Below are positions 1 through 5,832 of a stretch of 21,216 bases of DNA, piece by piece (the first letter of the stretch is position 1; the number at the start of each line of letters is the position of its first letter). The notes beneath the pieces were generated by a model. The model had not been told where the DNA came from, ran no database searches, and was given only the letters and a program-made list of their open reading frames with translations. Source of the DNA: SIG710 sp045587665 (lineage in GTDB: Bacteria; Bacillota; Clostridia; Oscillospirales; CAG-272); NCBI GenBank assembly GCA_045587665.1, contig JAZNCT010000002.1, positions 1-21,216 on the forward strand, in the 5' to 3' direction. The position numbers were made by a program, and so were the translations under genes.

Positions 1-32
1 GACACAACTCAGATCTATGCAATGGCTGACTT

Positions 33-78
33 CACATCAGGAGCGAATGCGGCTTTGCCGCTTCTTCGCTCTGATGTG
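33..78. repeat. Long imperfect hairpin upstream of the 75-aa gene
   Basis: Outer arms CACATCA (33-39) and TGATGTG (72-78) pair perfectly. Inside them GAGCGAA faces TTCGCTC, and a CGGC-TTT-GCCG stem closes the tip. It lies about 65 bases before the 75-aa gene. It has no T-run, so it is not a terminator by itself. It could be a protein-binding or replication/transfer structure, or an mRNA leader fold; the role is unknown. Confidence 0.6.
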
Positions 79-92
79 GAATTACTCACTAA

Positions 93-117
93 GCTTATCA
101 CTTCGCAAGTGATAAGC
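93..117. repeat. Perfect 11-bp hairpin just before the RBS
   Basis: GCTTATCACTT (93-103) and AAGTGATAAGC (107-117) are exact reverse complements around the 3-base loop CGC. The structure ends about 13 bases before the AAGGAG ribosome binding site of the 143-370 gene. It might act as an operator or leader structure. There is no T-run after it. Confidence 0.6.
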
Positions 118-142
118 GCACTTAAAGCAAAGGAGAAAAACA

Positions 143-370
143 ATGGCACTAATTGAAGTGGGGATACACAGAGAAGAGATCATATCAGAGATCAGAGAAG
201 CTATACCTGATACCATGCGCTTTACCTATGAAAGGGAAGAGCTTAAAGAGAAGATCGGCAAGCTGAACGCTTTGCTTTTTATGGTTAGCGGAGTTACAGA
301 TCTAGCTACAAGGATAGTGGCAGGCTTCGGCAGCCTTTACGATCCTGTCGATGATGAGGACAGCGACTAA
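143..370 (+). CDS. Small acidic protein of unknown function (75 aa)
   Basis: I do not recognise a family. The start ATG has a good AAGGAG site about 8 bases upstream, and the gene ends directly in a strong terminator, so it is likely a real gene. The N-terminal two thirds is charged and predicted helical (repeated EEI/EIRE-type runs and KEKIGKLN). A more hydrophobic stretch follows (LLFMVSGVTDLATRIVAGF, about residues 44-62), then a very acidic end (PVDDEDSD). No signal peptide is visible. Two strong hairpins precede it and a second unknown gene converges on it, in a segment unlike the housekeeping DNA to the right. It could be a plasmid or integrative-element accessory gene, but nothing in the sequence proves that. 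Confidence 0.6.
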   Translation: MALIEVGIHREEIISEIREAIPDTMRFTYEREELKEKIGKLNALLFMVSGVTDLATRIVAGFGSLYDPVDDEDSD

Positions 371-394
371 AAAAGGGGCGAAGCCCCTTTTTTT
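369..394. terminator. Bidirectional intrinsic terminator between convergent genes
   Basis: A GGGGC-GAA-GCCCC hairpin is flanked by an A-run on the left and a T-run on the right, so it can serve the rightward 75-aa gene and the leftward 99-aa gene. The stop codons of both genes touch it. The core contains GCGAAGC, a sequence known to form unusually stable DNA mini-hairpins. Confidence 0.85.
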
Positions 395-692
395 AGTAGG
401 AGCCGAAATAGCGGCGCTGCCATGCCTGCTGCTTTTCCGCATCAAGACGGGCGGCTGCCGCATCTTTTGCGGCTCTTAGCCGCTCCTCTTGATAGCGGAT
501 CTCTTTTTCAAGCAGCTCAGCCATGATAACATAGCTGTTATATAGGCCTTCTTCAAAGCCTTCGTGATATGCGGCGGCAACGTCATCATGAATATTGCGT
601 GATGCTGCCGCCGCTTCTTTGTGTTGACGCATCAATGCGAACACTTGCTCTGAAAGCAAATACCTGTGATAGATCTGATCTTTGATAGCCAT
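393..692 (-). CDS. Ala/Glu-rich helical protein of unknown function (99 aa)
   Basis: No family is recognised. The start has an AGGAG site about 6 bases upstream on the minus strand, and the frame ends at the shared terminator. The protein is hydrophilic and almost entirely predicted helix, rich in Ala, Glu, Arg and Gln, with long heptad-like stretches (roughly residues 58-92), suggesting a coiled coil. There is no signal peptide or membrane segment. Codon choice is GC-rich (many GCG/GCC/CGG codons) compared with the housekeeping genes after 1342, consistent with acquired DNA. It converges on the 75-aa unknown gene and has a large dyad in its upstream region. Function cannot be assigned. Confidence 0.55.
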   Translation of the reverse strand: MAIKDQIYHRYLLSEQVFALMRQHKEAAAASRNIHDDVAAAYHEGFEEGLYNSYVIMAELLEKEIRYQEERLRAAKDAAAARLDAEKQQAWQRRYFGSY

Positions 693-725
693 AAGCTTCT
701 CCTTTTTTTCTGCGGCCAGCCGCCA

Positions 726-803
726 GTGTCAAGGGTGCGAAGCACTTGCAAGGCGGCTGTTGCCCCTGCCTCTTAGCCGGGCTGCCGCCGCAGCCCTTGA
801 CAC
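726..803. repeat. Large GC-rich dyad upstream of the 99-aa gene
   Basis: GTGTCAAGGG (726-735) and CCCTTGACAC (794-803) are perfect inverted repeats; the match continues inward to TGCG/CGCA with one bulge. Nested inside are GTGC-GAA-GCAC (735-745) and GGCGGC (752-757) facing GCCGCC (784-789). The whole 78-base element could fold into a branched structure. It is non-coding as far as I can see and lies 34 bases upstream of the minus-strand 99-aa gene. Confidence 0.55.
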
Positions 804-869
804 AGAGGCTATAATGAAAAGGCAGGAGAAGCGGCCCTCACACTTTTTAAACAAAAAACTAATTTTCTA

Positions 870-898
870 TTGACAAACGAAAAATTTTATGCTATTTT
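870..898 (+). promoter_or_regulatory. Possible sigma-A promoter TTGACA-N17-TATTTT
   Basis: TTGACA at 870-875 and TATTTT at 893-898 are separated by exactly 17 bases. The -10 is weak. It would read toward the candidate small RNA and might be an upstream second promoter. Confidence 0.35.
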
Positions 899-922
899 GG
901 ATATGTGAGGTAAAATCAGGTA

Positions 923-951
923 TTGACTTTTTATGGGAGCTGTGGTATAAT
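923..951 (+). promoter_or_regulatory. Strong sigma-A promoter for the candidate small RNA
   Basis: TTGACT (923-928) and a perfect TATAAT (946-951) lie 17 bases apart, with an extended -10 TG at 943-944. Transcription should start near 956-958. No ribosome binding site with a credible ORF follows before the terminator at 1051-1078. Confidence 0.8.
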
Positions 952-956
952 CAGTG

Positions 957-1078
957 TGGGCGAGGACGCATAAACCTCACGCACTGTCTTTTTCCATGGC
1001 ACCTTGATTTCTTGTCGATCAAGCTTTGTTGGCAGTGCAGACAAGGGATAGCACCTGTGATTTATCACGGGTGCTTTT
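957..1078 (+). ncRNA. Candidate small structured RNA of about 120 nt
   Basis: The segment is bounded by a strong promoter and an intrinsic terminator and holds no plausible coding frame. Visible folds are GAGG (964-967 region) with CCTC, GCACTG (980-985 region) with CAGTGC (1033-1038 region), and CTTGAT with ATCAAG as an internal hairpin. The GCAC bases near 980 can pair either with the 5' GTG-rich strand or with CAGTGC, so two alternative folds are possible. It does not show the SRP RNA loop motifs, and it is shorter than Firmicutes 6S RNA. I do not recognise a known RNA family. The following gene is separated by a terminator, so it is probably not a riboswitch for that gene. Confidence 0.5.
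1051..1078 (+). terminator. Intrinsic terminator of the candidate small RNA
   Basis: GCACCTGTGA (1051-1060) pairs with TCACGGGTGC (1065-1074), one G-T pair, loop TTTA, followed by TTTT. On the plus strand this is a standard Rho-independent terminator. Confidence 0.8.
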
Positions 1079-1092
1079 CTCATGCGGTTTGC

Positions 1093-1117
1093 CCGTCTCC
1101 CCCCCTTGGGGGGACGG
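1093..1117. repeat. C-run/G-run palindrome
   Basis: CCGTC, a run of C, TT, a run of G and GACGG form a compact hairpin with one unpaired T. It lies directly before the AT-rich palindromes and another G-run follows it. It looks like an intergenic palindromic repeat unit; there is no coding potential. Confidence 0.45.
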
Positions 1118-1150
1118 AAGGGGGGGAATACCGGCTCTCAACTATTGCCG

Positions 1151-1226
1151 CATTATACAAAACTCGTGTTTTGTACCTAATGAGCGTGTAAGCTCATTAT
1201 ACAAAATGCAAATTTTGTATAATGAG
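1151..1226. repeat. Tandem palindromes with CATTATACAAAA arms
   Basis: Two copies of the same palindrome sit side by side. At 1151-1182, CATTATACAAAAC pairs with GTTTTGTACcTAATG (one extra base). At 1193-1226, CTCATTATACAAAAT and ATTTTGTATAATGAG are perfect 15-bp arms around GCAA. Between them TGAGC (1181-1185) pairs with GCTCA (1192-1196). This resembles REP-like interspersed palindromes. No further copy was noticed elsewhere in the window. Confidence 0.6.
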
Positions 1227-1269
1227 GGGAAGTAAAAATGATAAAATTTTAAAAATTTTTGAAAATATG

Positions 1270-1298
1270 CAGACAAAACCATTTTTTTATGGTAGAAT
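1270..1298 (+). promoter_or_regulatory. Probable promoter of the flavodoxin-like gene
   Basis: CAGACA (1270-1275, keeping GACA of the -35) and TAGAAT (1293-1298) are 17 bases apart, with an extended -10 TG at 1290-1291. The gene's AGGAGG site and ATG follow about 30-45 bases later. Confidence 0.5.
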
Positions 1299-1341
1299 AT
1301 AGATAATGATGTGTATGCATTAAAATTTAGGAGGTTCAATT

Positions 1342-1758
1342 ATGCCCATTAAAATGAGAGTTCTTGTGGCGTCGCCTAAGAAGAAAATGCTGACGCTTGC
1401 AAACAACATCAAAAACGAATTCGATCTTATACCCAACGCAGTTGATAAAATTCCGCCTGCGTATTCCTGTGATAAGGAGCGTATCGTTATTTTAGCTGTG
1501 CCGGCTAAAATATCTTCACCTGTTGAAAAATTCTGCAAGGAGCTGAATAAGACACGTGCGGCTAATGTTGCAATACTTATCGACGGAACCGCAGATGATG
1601 CCGCTGCATACAAAAACATACTTGCAGAAGCCGGAACAAACGTTATCGACGAGGTTTTCTGCACAAAATGCGGTCTTTCCTTCCTATCAGGAGTTAAACC
1701 TGAAGAAAATACTGCACTTATAGAATGGGTAAACGGCATAACAAAAAACTTGAAATAA
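1342..1758 (+). CDS. Small flavodoxin-fold-like protein (138 aa)
   Basis: The ATG follows a perfect AGGAGG with 6 bases of spacing. The protein has alternating beta-strand and helix segments: RVLVASPKKKMLTLAN at the start, ERIVILAVPAKISSPVEKF near residues 46-64, NVAILIDGTADDAAAYKNIL near 75-95, and a final strand ending at VFCTKCG. This order and the small, cofactor-poor loops resemble the Flavodoxin_3-type domain rather than classical flavodoxin; the first loop has SPKKKM instead of the usual TGxT-like phosphate loop, so FMN binding is doubtful. A CTKC motif at about residues 107-110 could bind a metal or form a disulfide. It is monocistronic, with its own promoter and terminator. The family call is tentative. 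Confidence 0.6.
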   Translation: MPIKMRVLVASPKKKMLTLANNIKNEFDLIPNAVDKIPPAYSCDKERIVILAVPAKISSPVEKFCKELNKTRAANVAILIDGTADDAAAYKNILAEAGTNVIDEVFCTKCGLSFLSGVKPEENTALIEWVNGITKNLK

Positions 1759-1784
1759 GATATTCTCTTTTTGTTAAAGTTTTA

Positions 1785-1820
1785 ACAAGTGGTATATTTC
1801 CATATACCACTTGTTTTTTT
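1785..1820 (+). terminator. Intrinsic terminator after the flavodoxin-like gene
   Basis: ACAAGTGGTATAT (1785-1797) pairs perfectly with ATATACCACTTGT (1802-1814), loop TTCC, followed by six more T. It sits between convergent genes; on the minus strand the T-run is poor, so it mainly serves the plus-strand gene. Confidence 0.88.
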
Positions 1821-1827
1821 ATCACTA

Positions 1828-2751
1828 TTATTCTTTGTTATCTGCTATTTCAGTAATGCTTTTTGCAAGTCCGGCCAGTCCTTGAATTTCGGATGGAATA
1901 ATGATCTTTGTCGCCCTTCCGTCCGCAGCCTTTTCAAATGCTTCAAGGCTCTTAAGGGCAATAACCCCCTGCCCCGGCGAAACTTCATTTATCATTTTAA
2001 TACCTTCGGCAGTTGCTTTTTGAACCATCACGATAGCTTCAGCTTCACCTTCAGCCTCTCTGATCCTCGCTTCCTTAACAGCTTCTGCTTTAAGGATAGC
2101 TGACTGCTTTTCCGCTTCTGCTTCAAGAATAAGAGACTGTTTTCTGCCTTCAGCAACAAGGATCGTTGAATTTCTTTCACCTTCAGCCTTCAAAATGAGT
2201 TCACGGCGCTCACGCTCGGCCTTCATCTGCTTCTCCATTGCGTCCTGAATCTCTTTTGGAGGAATGATGTTTTTTAGCTCCACACGATTGACTTTGATGC
2301 CCCAGGGGTCGGTTGCTTCGTCAAGTATAGCTCTCATTTTTGTGTTGATTATATCTCTGGATGTCAGCGTGCTGTCAAGCTCCAGCTCACCTATAATGTT
2401 TCTTAGTGTCGTTGCCGTAAGATTTTCTATTGCACTCATAGGACTTGTAACTCCATAGGTATAGAGCTTGCAGTCTGTTATCTGATAAAACACAACAGTG
2501 TCTATCTGCATTCTGACATTATCCTTTGTAATAACCGCTTGAGGCTGAAAATCTGCTACCTGTTCCATAAGATTGATTTTCTTGGCAACTCTATCAAGAA
2601 AAGGTACGGTAAAGTGCATACCCGTTTTCCAAGTAGCATGATAAGCACCGAGACGTTCAATAACATACCCGCGTGCCTGCGGAACGATGTGAATATTGGA
2701 AACGATTGCGATAAACAGCACGACAAAAATACCAATGATAATGAATTCCAT
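1828..2751 (-). CDS. Stomatin/SPFH (band 7) membrane protein, QmcA/slipin type
   Basis: Scaffold protein of membrane microdomains, expected to oligomerise at the cytoplasmic membrane. One N-terminal membrane segment (about residues 3-20, IIIGIFVVLFIAIVSN) leads into the SPFH domain: VPQARGYVIERLGAYHATWK, then VPFLDRVAKKINLMEQV. Residues 188-240 are a long Ala/Glu-rich coiled coil (repeated AEGERNS, EAEAEKQSAILKAEA, REAEGEAEAI), typical of the family. At 307 aa it is normal length. The start has an AGGAG site on the minus strand. It lies 10 bases downstream of the NfeD gene; SPFH and NfeD proteins are well-known partners. The specific client process is unknown. Confidence 0.92.
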   Translation of the reverse strand: MEFIIIGIFVVLFIAIVSNIHIVPQARGYVIERLGAYHATWKTGMHFTVPFLDRVAKKINLMEQVADFQPQAVITKDNVRMQIDTVVFYQITDCKLYTYGVTSPMSAIENLTATTLRNIIGELELDSTLTSRDIINTKMRAILDEATDPWGIKVNRVELKNIIPPKEIQDAMEKQMKAERERRELILKAEGERNSTILVAEGRKQSLILEAEAEKQSAILKAEAVKEARIREAEGEAEAIVMVQKATAEGIKMINEVSPGQGVIALKSLEAFEKAADGRATKIIIPSEIQGLAGLAKSITEIADNKE

Positions 2752-2761
2752 AATGATCTCC

Positions 2762-3196
2762 TTAATCTATTTTATTGCATATCAGCTTAACGCCTTCGAC
2801 TTTTGTTATTTCAACAATACTTCCCTTTTTTATTGTTATTGATGGATCTGCAGATCGTGCAGACCAGGTCTGAGAGTTGATTTTTACAGCTCCCTGACCG
2901 TGTAGATTGTTGATATCTTCAATAACTACAGCATTTTTTCCAAGTAGTGAATCGGTGTTAGTTCTAACTATCGGTTTTTTTCTGATATACTTTTGAAATA
3001 TTGTTTTAGAAAGAGAAAGCATTATTAGCGATAATATTGTAAAAACGAGAACTTGTATCCAAATAGGAACATTTAATGAAGAAAGGATAAGTCCTGCAAG
3101 AGCCCCCGGCATAAACCAAACAGCAACAAGGGCGGCTGTTGCTATTTCGGTTATAAACGCTAAAACCAAAATTCCTATCCAAATAAATTCACTCAT
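2762..3196 (-). CDS. NfeD family membrane protein (144 aa)
   Basis: NfeD proteins pair with stomatins and are thought to modulate their membrane assemblies. I choose the ATG at 3196 (MSEFIWIGIL) because a GAGGTGG site precedes it; the open frame runs 14 codons further but overlaps the upstream gene. Hydrophobic segments at about residues 4-22, 24-40 and 46-64 form a membrane domain. The C-terminal 70 residues (from GKNAVVIEDINN) are a beta-rich OB-fold domain with the usual GQGAVKINSQTWSARS and KGSIVEITKVEG blocks. It is the short NfeD form without the ClpP-like protease domain. It sits between an anchored unknown protein (13-base gap) and the SPFH gene (10-base gap). Confidence 0.9.
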   Translation of the reverse strand: MSEFIWIGILVLAFITEIATAALVAVWFMPGALAGLILSSLNVPIWIQVLVFTILSLIMLSLSKTIFQKYIRKKPIVRTNTDSLLGKNAVVIEDINNLHGQGAVKINSQTWSARSADPSITIKKGSIVEITKVEGVKLICNKID

Positions 3197-3209
3197 TGCT
3201 ACCACCTCA

Positions 3210-3812
3210 CTAATAAGTGTTAGTAAGAATTTTATCAATATAAAATTCTCCTGAAATTTCTTTGATTACAAGATATTGCGGCTTCAGTGCGTCACTTTCC
3301 ATATCACTTCTGAATGTGCCGTCATTTCTTGCTATCATATATGACAAAGAATAAACAAATTGGTTGGATGTCTGTCCGTTCGCGTTTTGCCCGGCTTCGT
3401 TCAGTTTTTCAACCGTTATATTATAAATTCTTTGCATAGTAAATTTTTCGGGAATGCCGTTCTCGGATATATATTCTTCAGTAAAAAAATCGGAATAGTT
3501 TGAATAATCGCCTTTTATTGCTGCATCGAGATAGCTTGCCAAAAAACTTAAGATCTTGTCGGTTTTTTCATAATCCTGCGGCAAAACTGTTGTCATTACA
3601 GGTCCGTTTTTATAGGAAACTATCCTGTTAAGTGACAAATATTCAGGATCAGAAAGTATATCGGTTTTGTAATCCGGTTCATAAAACGAAAACTGCACTT
3701 GTTTGTCTTTTAAAACGTTACCCGAAAAAAATTTCAAGCACAGAAACAAGGCAATAATAAGAAACAAGATTGCTATCGTAATTGTCAGTGATATTTTTAC
3801 AGTTCTTTTCAT
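3210..3812 (-). CDS. Membrane-anchored extracytoplasmic protein of unknown function (200 aa)
   Basis: No named family is certain. I start at the ATG at 3812, preceded by GGTGAG; an in-frame GTG three codons earlier has no clear site. Residues 4-30 are a single hydrophobic anchor after a KR-rich start, with no lipobox Cys, so the protein is probably anchored outside the membrane. The remainder includes a helix-rich middle (FLASYLDAAIKGDYSNYSDF) and a final beta segment (PQYLVIKEISGEFYIDKIL), an arrangement like NTF2-like/DUF4878-type extracytoplasmic domains; this is only a fold impression. It is the first gene of the three-gene NfeD-SPFH operon and has its own promoter, so it may act with them at the membrane. 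Confidence 0.7.
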   Translation of the reverse strand: MKRTVKISLTITIAILFLIIALFLCLKFFSGNVLKDKQVQFSFYEPDYKTDILSDPEYLSLNRIVSYKNGPVMTTVLPQDYEKTDKILSFLASYLDAAIKGDYSNYSDFFTEEYISENGIPEKFTMQRIYNITVEKLNEAGQNANGQTSNQFVYSLSYMIARNDGTFRSDMESDALKPQYLVIKEISGEFYIDKILTNTY

Positions 3813-3847
3813 AAATCTCACCCGAAAAATTCATCATTTTCAATATT

Positions 3848-3876
3848 ATTTTATCACATATTTCGTTATTTTTCAA
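3848..3876 (-). promoter_or_regulatory. Promoter of the leftward anchored protein-NfeD-SPFH operon
   Basis: On the minus strand TTGAAA (3876-3871) and TAAAAT (3853-3848) are 17 bases apart and the -10 has an extended TG. It is back to back with the rightward promoter at 3926-3953. Confidence 0.65.
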
Positions 3877-3925
3877 TACGTTCGTACAATTTTTTGTTTT
3901 TTTGATAAAAATAATCTATACCCTG

Positions 3926-3953
3926 TTGACCTTGCTGAAATTTGTGATATAAT
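3926..3953 (+). promoter_or_regulatory. Promoter of the rightward apgM-to-thrC run
   Basis: TTGACC (3926-3931) and TATAAT (3948-3953) are separated by 16 bases, with an extended -10 TG at 3945-3946. No terminator hairpin was noticed between here and 10080, so it may drive all seven downstream genes. Confidence 0.75.
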
Positions 3954-4002
3954 ATTATATTGAATAAGTTTTACATTTATCAGATTTTTTAAGGAGAACT
4001 TT

Positions 4003-5217
4003 ATGAAATATTTGATACTCATCCCCGACGGAATGGCAGATACACCAATTCAAGAGTTTTGCAACATGACCCCCATGGAAAAGGCTAATAAGCCTACAAT
4101 GGATATGCTTGCAAAAAAATCATACATAGGTACCGTTTCTAATGTTCCTGACGGAATGGTGCCCGAAAGTGACACAGCTAACCTTGCTATTCTTTCATAT
4201 GATCCCAAGGTGTATTCAAAGGGACGTTCTCCTCTTGAAGCTGTCAGCATGGGGATCACTATGCAGCCTGATGAAACTGCATACCGCTGCAATGTTGTTA
4301 CTCTCAGTGATGACGGCGACTATGACGACAAGATAATTTTAGACCACAGTGCCGATGAGATCACCACTTCGGAAGCCGATAAGCTTATAAAGGCACTTGA
4401 TGAAAAACTGGGTAACGAATATAGAAAATTTTATACAGGTGTAAGCTACCGTCACTGCTTGATTTGGAAAAACGGCAACGATAAATATGATTTTATGCGT
4501 CCTCACGATATTCTCGGAAAAAGGATAGGAGAATATCTTCCTAAAAAGGACAATGGCGGTGAGGAATTTTATAAGCTGATGAGAGACAGCTTTGTTATTT
4601 TGAACAATCATCCCGTAAACGAAGAACGCCGCCGCAAAGGTCTGCGCCCCGCAAACTCCGCCTGGCTCTGGAGTCCGGGCAAAAAGCCTCAGCTTCCTTC
4701 TTTTGCAGAAAAATGGAACTTGGATGCCTCTGTTATTTCAGCTGTAGACCTTATTAAGGGTATCGGTCTCTGTGCAGGCATGGAATCAATTGATGTTGAA
4801 GGTGCAACGGGAAATGTGCATACAAACTATGACGGAAAGGCTCGGGCTGCAATTGACGCTTTCAAAAGAGGAAAAGATCTGGTTTACGTTCATGTTGAGG
4901 GTCCCGACGAGTGCGGTCACAGGGCAGAAAAAGAAAATAAAGTTATCTCTATTGAAAAGATCTCCGAACAAATTCTCAGACCTATCTACGATTATCTGAA
5001 TGACCTTGGTGAAGACTTCAGAATAATGGTGCTGCCGGATCATCCTACGCCTGTTGCACTCAGAACACATACTATTTTGCCCGTTCCCTTCATGATTTAT
5101 GATTCAAAAATAAGCTTTGACGGTGTTGATAGCTTCAGTGAAGCTACAGCTTCTGCTAAAAACAACTATCTGGCAAAGGGTCATGATCTTATGGATCTCT
5201 TAACGAAAAAGATTTGA
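4003..5217 (+). CDS. apgM: ApgM-type cofactor-independent phosphoglycerate mutase homologue; possible homoserine kinase
   Basis: Member of the alkaline phosphatase superfamily, archaeal-type iPGM branch, 404 aa (normal length). Metal-binding and catalytic motifs are present: PDG at residues 8-10, PESDTANLAILSYDP around Ser56, VHVEGPDECGHRAE near 297-310 and LPDHPTP near 345-351. The family interconverts 3- and 2-phosphoglycerate, but a bacterial subgroup of about 400 aa has been annotated as a proposed homoserine kinase in genomes lacking ThrB. Here threonine synthase is the last gene of the same run and aspartate-semialdehyde dehydrogenase lies in the window, which favours that alternative without proving it. 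The ATG has an AAGGAG site and a strong promoter. Family assignment is firm; substrate is not. Confidence 0.93.
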   Translation: MKYLILIPDGMADTPIQEFCNMTPMEKANKPTMDMLAKKSYIGTVSNVPDGMVPESDTANLAILSYDPKVYSKGRSPLEAVSMGITMQPDETAYRCNVVTLSDDGDYDDKIILDHSADEITTSEADKLIKALDEKLGNEYRKFYTGVSYRHCLIWKNGNDKYDFMRPHDILGKRIGEYLPKKDNGGEEFYKLMRDSFVILNNHPVNEERRRKGLRPANSAWLWSPGKKPQLPSFAEKWNLDASVISAVDLIKGIGLCAGMESIDVEGATGNVHTNYDGKARAAIDAFKRGKDLVYVHVEGPDECGHRAEKENKVISIEKISEQILRPIYDYLNDLGEDFRIMVLPDHPTPVALRTHTILPVPFMIYDSKISFDGVDSFSEATASAKNNYLAKGHDLMDLLTKKI

Positions 5218-5230
5218 GGTGAAGATTCAG

Positions 5231-5821
5231 ATGAAACAAGCACAAAATGAAGAAACGCTTTCGCCCGCAAGAGAATTTTACGATATTATTGAAATTCTTG
5301 TTATAGCGGCTTGTGTGGTTTTGTTAATATATTCATTTGTTCTAAGGCTTTGTGTTGTTTCCGGCGGCTCAATGGATGTTACCTTGGCCGATAAACAAAT
5401 GCTCGCTGTTTCTAATTTAAATTATGAGCCGCAAACCGGTGATATAATAGTTTTTCACCAAACCTCCGGAAACGCCCCGGGACTCAACGAGCCTGTTGTT
5501 AAAAGAGTTATCGCAACCGAAGGACAAACTATAGATATTGATTTTGACACATGGACTGTAATGATAACTGATATTGACGGAAAAACAAGCGTGCTTGACG
5601 AATCGGAATATTTATACCTTAAAGAAGGTTATACTATCGCAAGATCGGACTGGGAGTATCCAATTACTATCCCGGAAGGACATCTCTTTGTAATGGGTGA
5701 TAATCGAAATCATTCAACCGACAGCCGTTCTGTTTGGATAGGACTTGTTGATGAAAGAAGAGTTTTAGGCAAAGCGCTTTACAGGCTCAGTCCGTTTGAT
5801 AAAATCGGAAATCTTGGATAA
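5231..5821 (+). CDS. lepB: Signal peptidase I
   Basis: Membrane serine protease that removes signal peptides from exported proteins. I use the ATG at 5231, which has GAGGTG nine bases upstream; the GTG at 5219 lies inside that site. The 196-aa product has one membrane segment (about residues 19-38), then SGGSMDVTL with nucleophile Ser47, PVVKRVIATEG with general base Lys91, and GDNRNHSTDSR near residues 155-165 (box E). The usual SGxSMxPTL reads SGGSMDVTL, with Asp in place of the common Glu or Gln-Pro, a modest variation. Its stop is 11 bases from rbgA; lepB-rbgA-rnhB-yraN is a conserved Firmicutes cluster, here led by apgM rather than rplS. Confidence 0.95.
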   Translation: MKQAQNEETLSPAREFYDIIEILVIAACVVLLIYSFVLRLCVVSGGSMDVTLADKQMLAVSNLNYEPQTGDIIVFHQTSGNAPGLNEPVVKRVIATEGQTIDIDFDTWTVMITDIDGKTSVLDESEYLYLKEGYTIARSDWEYPITIPEGHLFVMGDNRNHSTDSRSVWIGLVDERRVLGKALYRLSPFDKIGNLG

Positions 5822-5832
5822 GGAATTTAAAA

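Noticed and set aside
795..814. TTGACA close to TATAAT as a promoter
   Set aside because: The two hexamers are only about 8 bases apart, far too close for sigma-A, and TTGACA is part of the inverted repeat.
682..873. 63-aa plus-strand ORF overlapping the dyad
   Set aside because: It starts inside the 99-aa gene on the other strand and crosses the inverted repeats; no ribosome binding site.
889..1235. Plus-strand ORFs of 100 and 69 aa over the small-RNA and repeat region
   Set aside because: They run through a promoter, a terminator and palindromic repeats, have no ribosome binding site at their starts and show no protein-like composition.
1342..1758. Riboswitch control of the flavodoxin-like gene by the upstream RNA
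   Set aside because: The RNA has its own terminator and about 250 bases of repeats plus a second promoter separate it from the gene.
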